A stretch of 64,000 bases of DNA. It comes from Monarcha castaneiventris obscurior. Lineage: Eukaryota > Chordata > Aves > Passeriformes > Monarchidae. The notes under the pieces were generated by a model, which was not told where the DNA came from, made no database searches, and saw only the letters and a program-made list of their open reading frames with translations. Location: NCBI GenBank assembly GCA_026261815.1, contig JAMPIT010000566.1:32947001-33011000 (forward strand). Direction: 5' to 3'. The position numbers and the translations under genes are program-made. Every line of letters starts with the position of its first letter. Position 1 is the stretch's first letter. Positions 60,576 through 64,000 of the stretch are shown here, in pieces.

Positions 60576-63500
60576 CTTTTAGTTTATGGAAGAGAAAAAT
60601 GAGAAGCAAGCAAATTAAGGAGGGCACTAGGATGCCAGAAAAAGACAGAAACGGGACTCAAATTGAAATGCAAATCAAATGTCTTAATCAAAGCTGTCCT
60701 TTCTTCTCATACTGAGGACTTAAACTATTTAAATGCTTTCTTGAAAAAAACAAGCTGAGTGTAGAAGAAAAACTACAGAAGATTACATAGGACTGTCATC
60801 ATTGTCCTTTTCACTTACTAACCATGCTGGTTAATGTTGTTCCTTCAGATGTCACAACTATGTCATACAGCATTGAGTAAAATGTGCCTGCTAAATCTGC
60901 CACTGGCTCATAAAGTGCTTATTTTTTTTTAGCCAAAGAACTTTTAATTCTTCTAATCTCAGGGAAATGGTTCTGCAGGAAAATAATTTCTCATTTATCT
61001 AAGTATTGAGTTCAAGTGATGAGAGTCAGAGGGACATAAAATGAAAATTTTAGACCTGAGCAAACTGAATTTGAGATCCAGGTATAAAAAATATATATAT
61101 TTTGAAAAAATGGTCAGCATTTGAAGGAAGCAGGGAGAAGGTGTGTGTGTTACCTGCTGCAGAGGCAAACTTGTTCCAGTTTTCAACCATGCTGACCAGC
61201 CAACTTCCCTTTCAGAAGGCCCTGAGCTTGAACTGCTCACAGACCACACTGGATGCACACCTTTCTTAAGCACTGTTAAAGCTTAAACAAAGCACAGAGA
61301 GCTCAACAAAAGTGTTCCTATAAAAACTCTTTACTGAAAATTGGCCTCGAAGTACTGGTGGTGTGTCAGGGAGCTTATGTACAAAGAACTCAAATAAAAT
61401 ACGCTTTATAAAAATGTGGAGATATCGTATGTCTCCTCAATCAAGGCTCTCTGAGGGTATTTTTGGACCTCTGAGTCAACAAGCATTTGTCTTCCTCCTT
61501 AAAATGTCTTGTTTCTTTTTTCCAGCCAGCCTCCTTCTTCATGCCCCTGTATGAGTGTTTTTCCAAGTGACCTCCACTCTAAGTCTTCCTGCATTTTAAT
61601 TACCTTGAGGTGGAGTCCAGAATGTTAATGATATTTTAATACATTAAATCTCTGATTAAGTAAGGTGAACTCTTTTTGCCTCACTCCTGTAGTGAGAAAG
61701 ATTTGTATTCAGCACACTAAGTTTTAATGCCTGACAGCTGAAGCTTAATATCTTTTCATAGTTTCAGAGATTAATACAGAGTAATTGAAAAAAGATCTCA
61801 GAATTACAATATGAAGAACTGAAGATCCTATGCAGTAAATACATCCATAGAGGAAAATAATGTGTATTTGTGCATAAATTTACCATTAATTTTATTTTAA
61901 ATTCTCTGACATTTTTTCTGTTGTTTTTATCAAACTTGTGTTCAGTGCTTCCTTGGTGCATATCTTTGAAACTATAGTCACCTTTCTGCTGGTTTAGGGA
62001 TTTTAAAATGAAGCTGCTTCACTGCAGACTGGCAGCAGTGGTAAAAGTGCATTTCCCTTGCCATCATTTTTAATGCTCTACCCAGCTTTATTTAAAGTGA
62101 GGGGAAGTTTACAAATAGAATTGATTGGAAATTATTTCTTAAGCCTTTATCCACTCAGCATATCCAATTCTTTCTTGACTGACTAGAAACCCATGATAAA
62201 ACTCACTATTGAATATATTTTCTCCTGAGTTTGAGCAGCATTTCCATAATGAGTTTATTGACCCTCAGCATTAAAAAATTTTGACTCACTCTTACATCTG
62301 ATGCCTTTAAAAGAATTTCTGCCTTTACAGCATGTCACTCATGAGCAATGAATGAAAGCAAGATGACTTGCAGAAGAAATTCAAAGTATCTCAAAAAAAA
62401 CAAATCTCAAAAATTTTTGACCCCAATTTATACACTTTAAATATGCTTTCTTGTGCTTCTGTGTGTATTATGCATTATTGATGAACAAAAGCACTACAAC
62501 TCTGGAAATAAAATGTAAGTATCTAAAATACTAAGCTCTAAAAATAAAGATGAAATCTCTCAGAGGTACTAATTACTGAGACTGAAAAACATAGTGTGGT
62601 AGGGGCTGCAAGGACAACTCAGAACTGTTTTTACTTTTCTATAGTAAAAGTCAAGGAAAATATTACCAACTGGAAGAACTATAAAGGAATGGAACAAGGC
62701 TTCTTTCAAACAGATTGTTTTATTTGACTGTGAGAATATTTTGAGAAATGAAAATGCATACACCACGACTGCCTGGGTACCTTAGTTACATCAAAACAAC
62801 CGTGTAAACTTTCATAAAGTGTCTGTTAGAACACATGTATGCAATGAGAGCCCAGCACTGCATCAGGATGTTTGTATGATAGAACCACCTCTGCCCAGCA
62901 CCACACTTGGAGTTCAGTGTAATCAGGTTTTGCCACATGACCTTATATTGACTGTAAGCTGTCTTAGGACAGGGAGGCTTTTTTGGTGTTTGTAGTTATG
63001 TTGAGAAAGATATGGGACGATGCCTCTTTAGATTTCAACAACACAAATGGCTCTTGGCACTGCTTTCAACAATATGGCTTAGCTGAGGAACTGCAGATGG
63101 GTTACAAGTATTTGTGCTCGTGCTCCTAATTAAAGGATACAGTTTGAAAGGTGGGCTATTCAGCAGCATGTCAGGAAGGAGAAGTTAGGACAGTGAAATG
63201 GTGCTATCCACTGCATTCTCGACACTGCACCACTTACCTGAAAGTATTTGAATACATGTGCAGCAGGGGGATATCTGCTTTTGCTGAGCCCTGTTAGTTT
63301 CGTAAATACAATGAGCTTTTGGCATGAACTAGGCAAGAATAACTGCCTTGGAGAGGTGCACTGAGCAAGAAGAGGTGAAGTAATATTTGTTTCCTTTATT
63401 CACCTCTGGGCTCTCATCCAGAGAGTCCTTGTGCACATGGAAGCAGTCACCTAATCTTCCACTGAATTATTTGTGTGTTACATCAGTGTTTGCAGATTGA

Positions 63501-64000
63501 GGACTGAATGGACAAGGTCTATATCTGTTATCAATTTGTCTCAAAAACTGAAAGTGAATGATGATGATTTTGCCTTAAGTCTGCATAGATTGATGCATTT
63601 TCACTGTTCATTTCAAAACAACTTGTATCAAAAATTCTTCTGCAACACATAACAGTCATAAGACATTTTTATGTTGTCAACAATAAATCAAAACAAATCT
63701 AACAACCATATATTGCTATGGACAGCAGTCAGATTACTAGCTATGTTTGCCAAGTGTGTCCTAGAGCACCCTGCCAAAACCACTTCTGCAGGAATGGTGA
63801 GTCTGTTACACTCAATAATAATTTGGAATCAGATAAGGAGATAATTACATAAAGGATAGCAAGGAGAGAGAAAGGCAAAAACCAGATGTGTTGGGTCTTT
63901 TGAGCCTCATACTTGATCTGAAGGGAGGTGGATGATCACTGCCTGACCACAATGCAATCAGTAGCATCAGAAAGGTGCCAGCAGATGCTGATCTTAGACC

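Larger units (their letters stand above)
55491..64000. other. Intergenic region to the right edge, no gene recognised
   Basis: About 8.5 kb, AT-rich. I looked in particular for the seven-transmembrane coding blocks of GRPR, the expected next gene on this side in mammals, and saw none. Two short tandem duplications are listed separately. Confidence 0.65.

Noticed and set aside
55491..64000. Exons of GRPR, the expected syntenic neighbour
   Set aside because: None of the receptor's transmembrane blocks could be seen on either strand.

Overview
The window looks like avian (bird) nuclear DNA. It is AT-rich and intron-rich, has one compact CpG island, and its only recognisable interspersed repeats are CR1 LINE fragments, the dominant retroelement of bird genomes. 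Several of these end in the CR1 3' signature (variants of 'tagaatcatagaat'). No mammalian SINEs, bacterial-type operons or CRISPR arrays were seen. The species cannot be named from sequence alone.

One protein-coding gene is supported: AP1S2, the sigma-1B small subunit of the AP-1 clathrin adaptor, on the minus strand. Three coding exons are visible at 13888-13710, 6555-6447 and 5538-5401 (read right to left). They join with intact GT/AG splice sites and consistent phases to give the first 142 of about 157 residues. A 5' non-coding exon with a clean donor at 14872/14871 lies in a CpG island (about 14640-15640). The short last coding exon was not found and is probably beyond the left edge. Positions 1-5400 are therefore AP1S2 intron, and they include a degenerate same-strand CR1 reverse-transcriptase fragment at about 1-835.

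The island carries CCAAT boxes, an NRF1 palindrome, an E-box, a CRE-like site and G-quadruplex-prone runs. Immediately upstream (15638-15909) is a minisatellite of 17-bp monomers grouped into 68-bp tetramers, a small higher-order repeat.

From about 15.9 kb to the right end (48 kb) I see no exon I can defend. This looks like the intergenic territory that separates AP1S2 from its next neighbour (GRPR in mammals). It contains microsatellites, including a 260-bp (TTCCC)52 array, a (TTTTA)n array, two (TA)n tracts and polypurine tracts. It also contains four further CR1 fragments, several recent short tandem duplications, a 26-bp exact dispersed duplicate and one strong 19-bp-stem hairpin. Long open frames in the island and in the pentamer array are composition artefacts. 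I found no new biological system. The points most worth checking are the nested minisatellite at the promoter, a possible intronic-polyadenylation isoform of AP1S2, the hairpin and the dispersed 26-mer.
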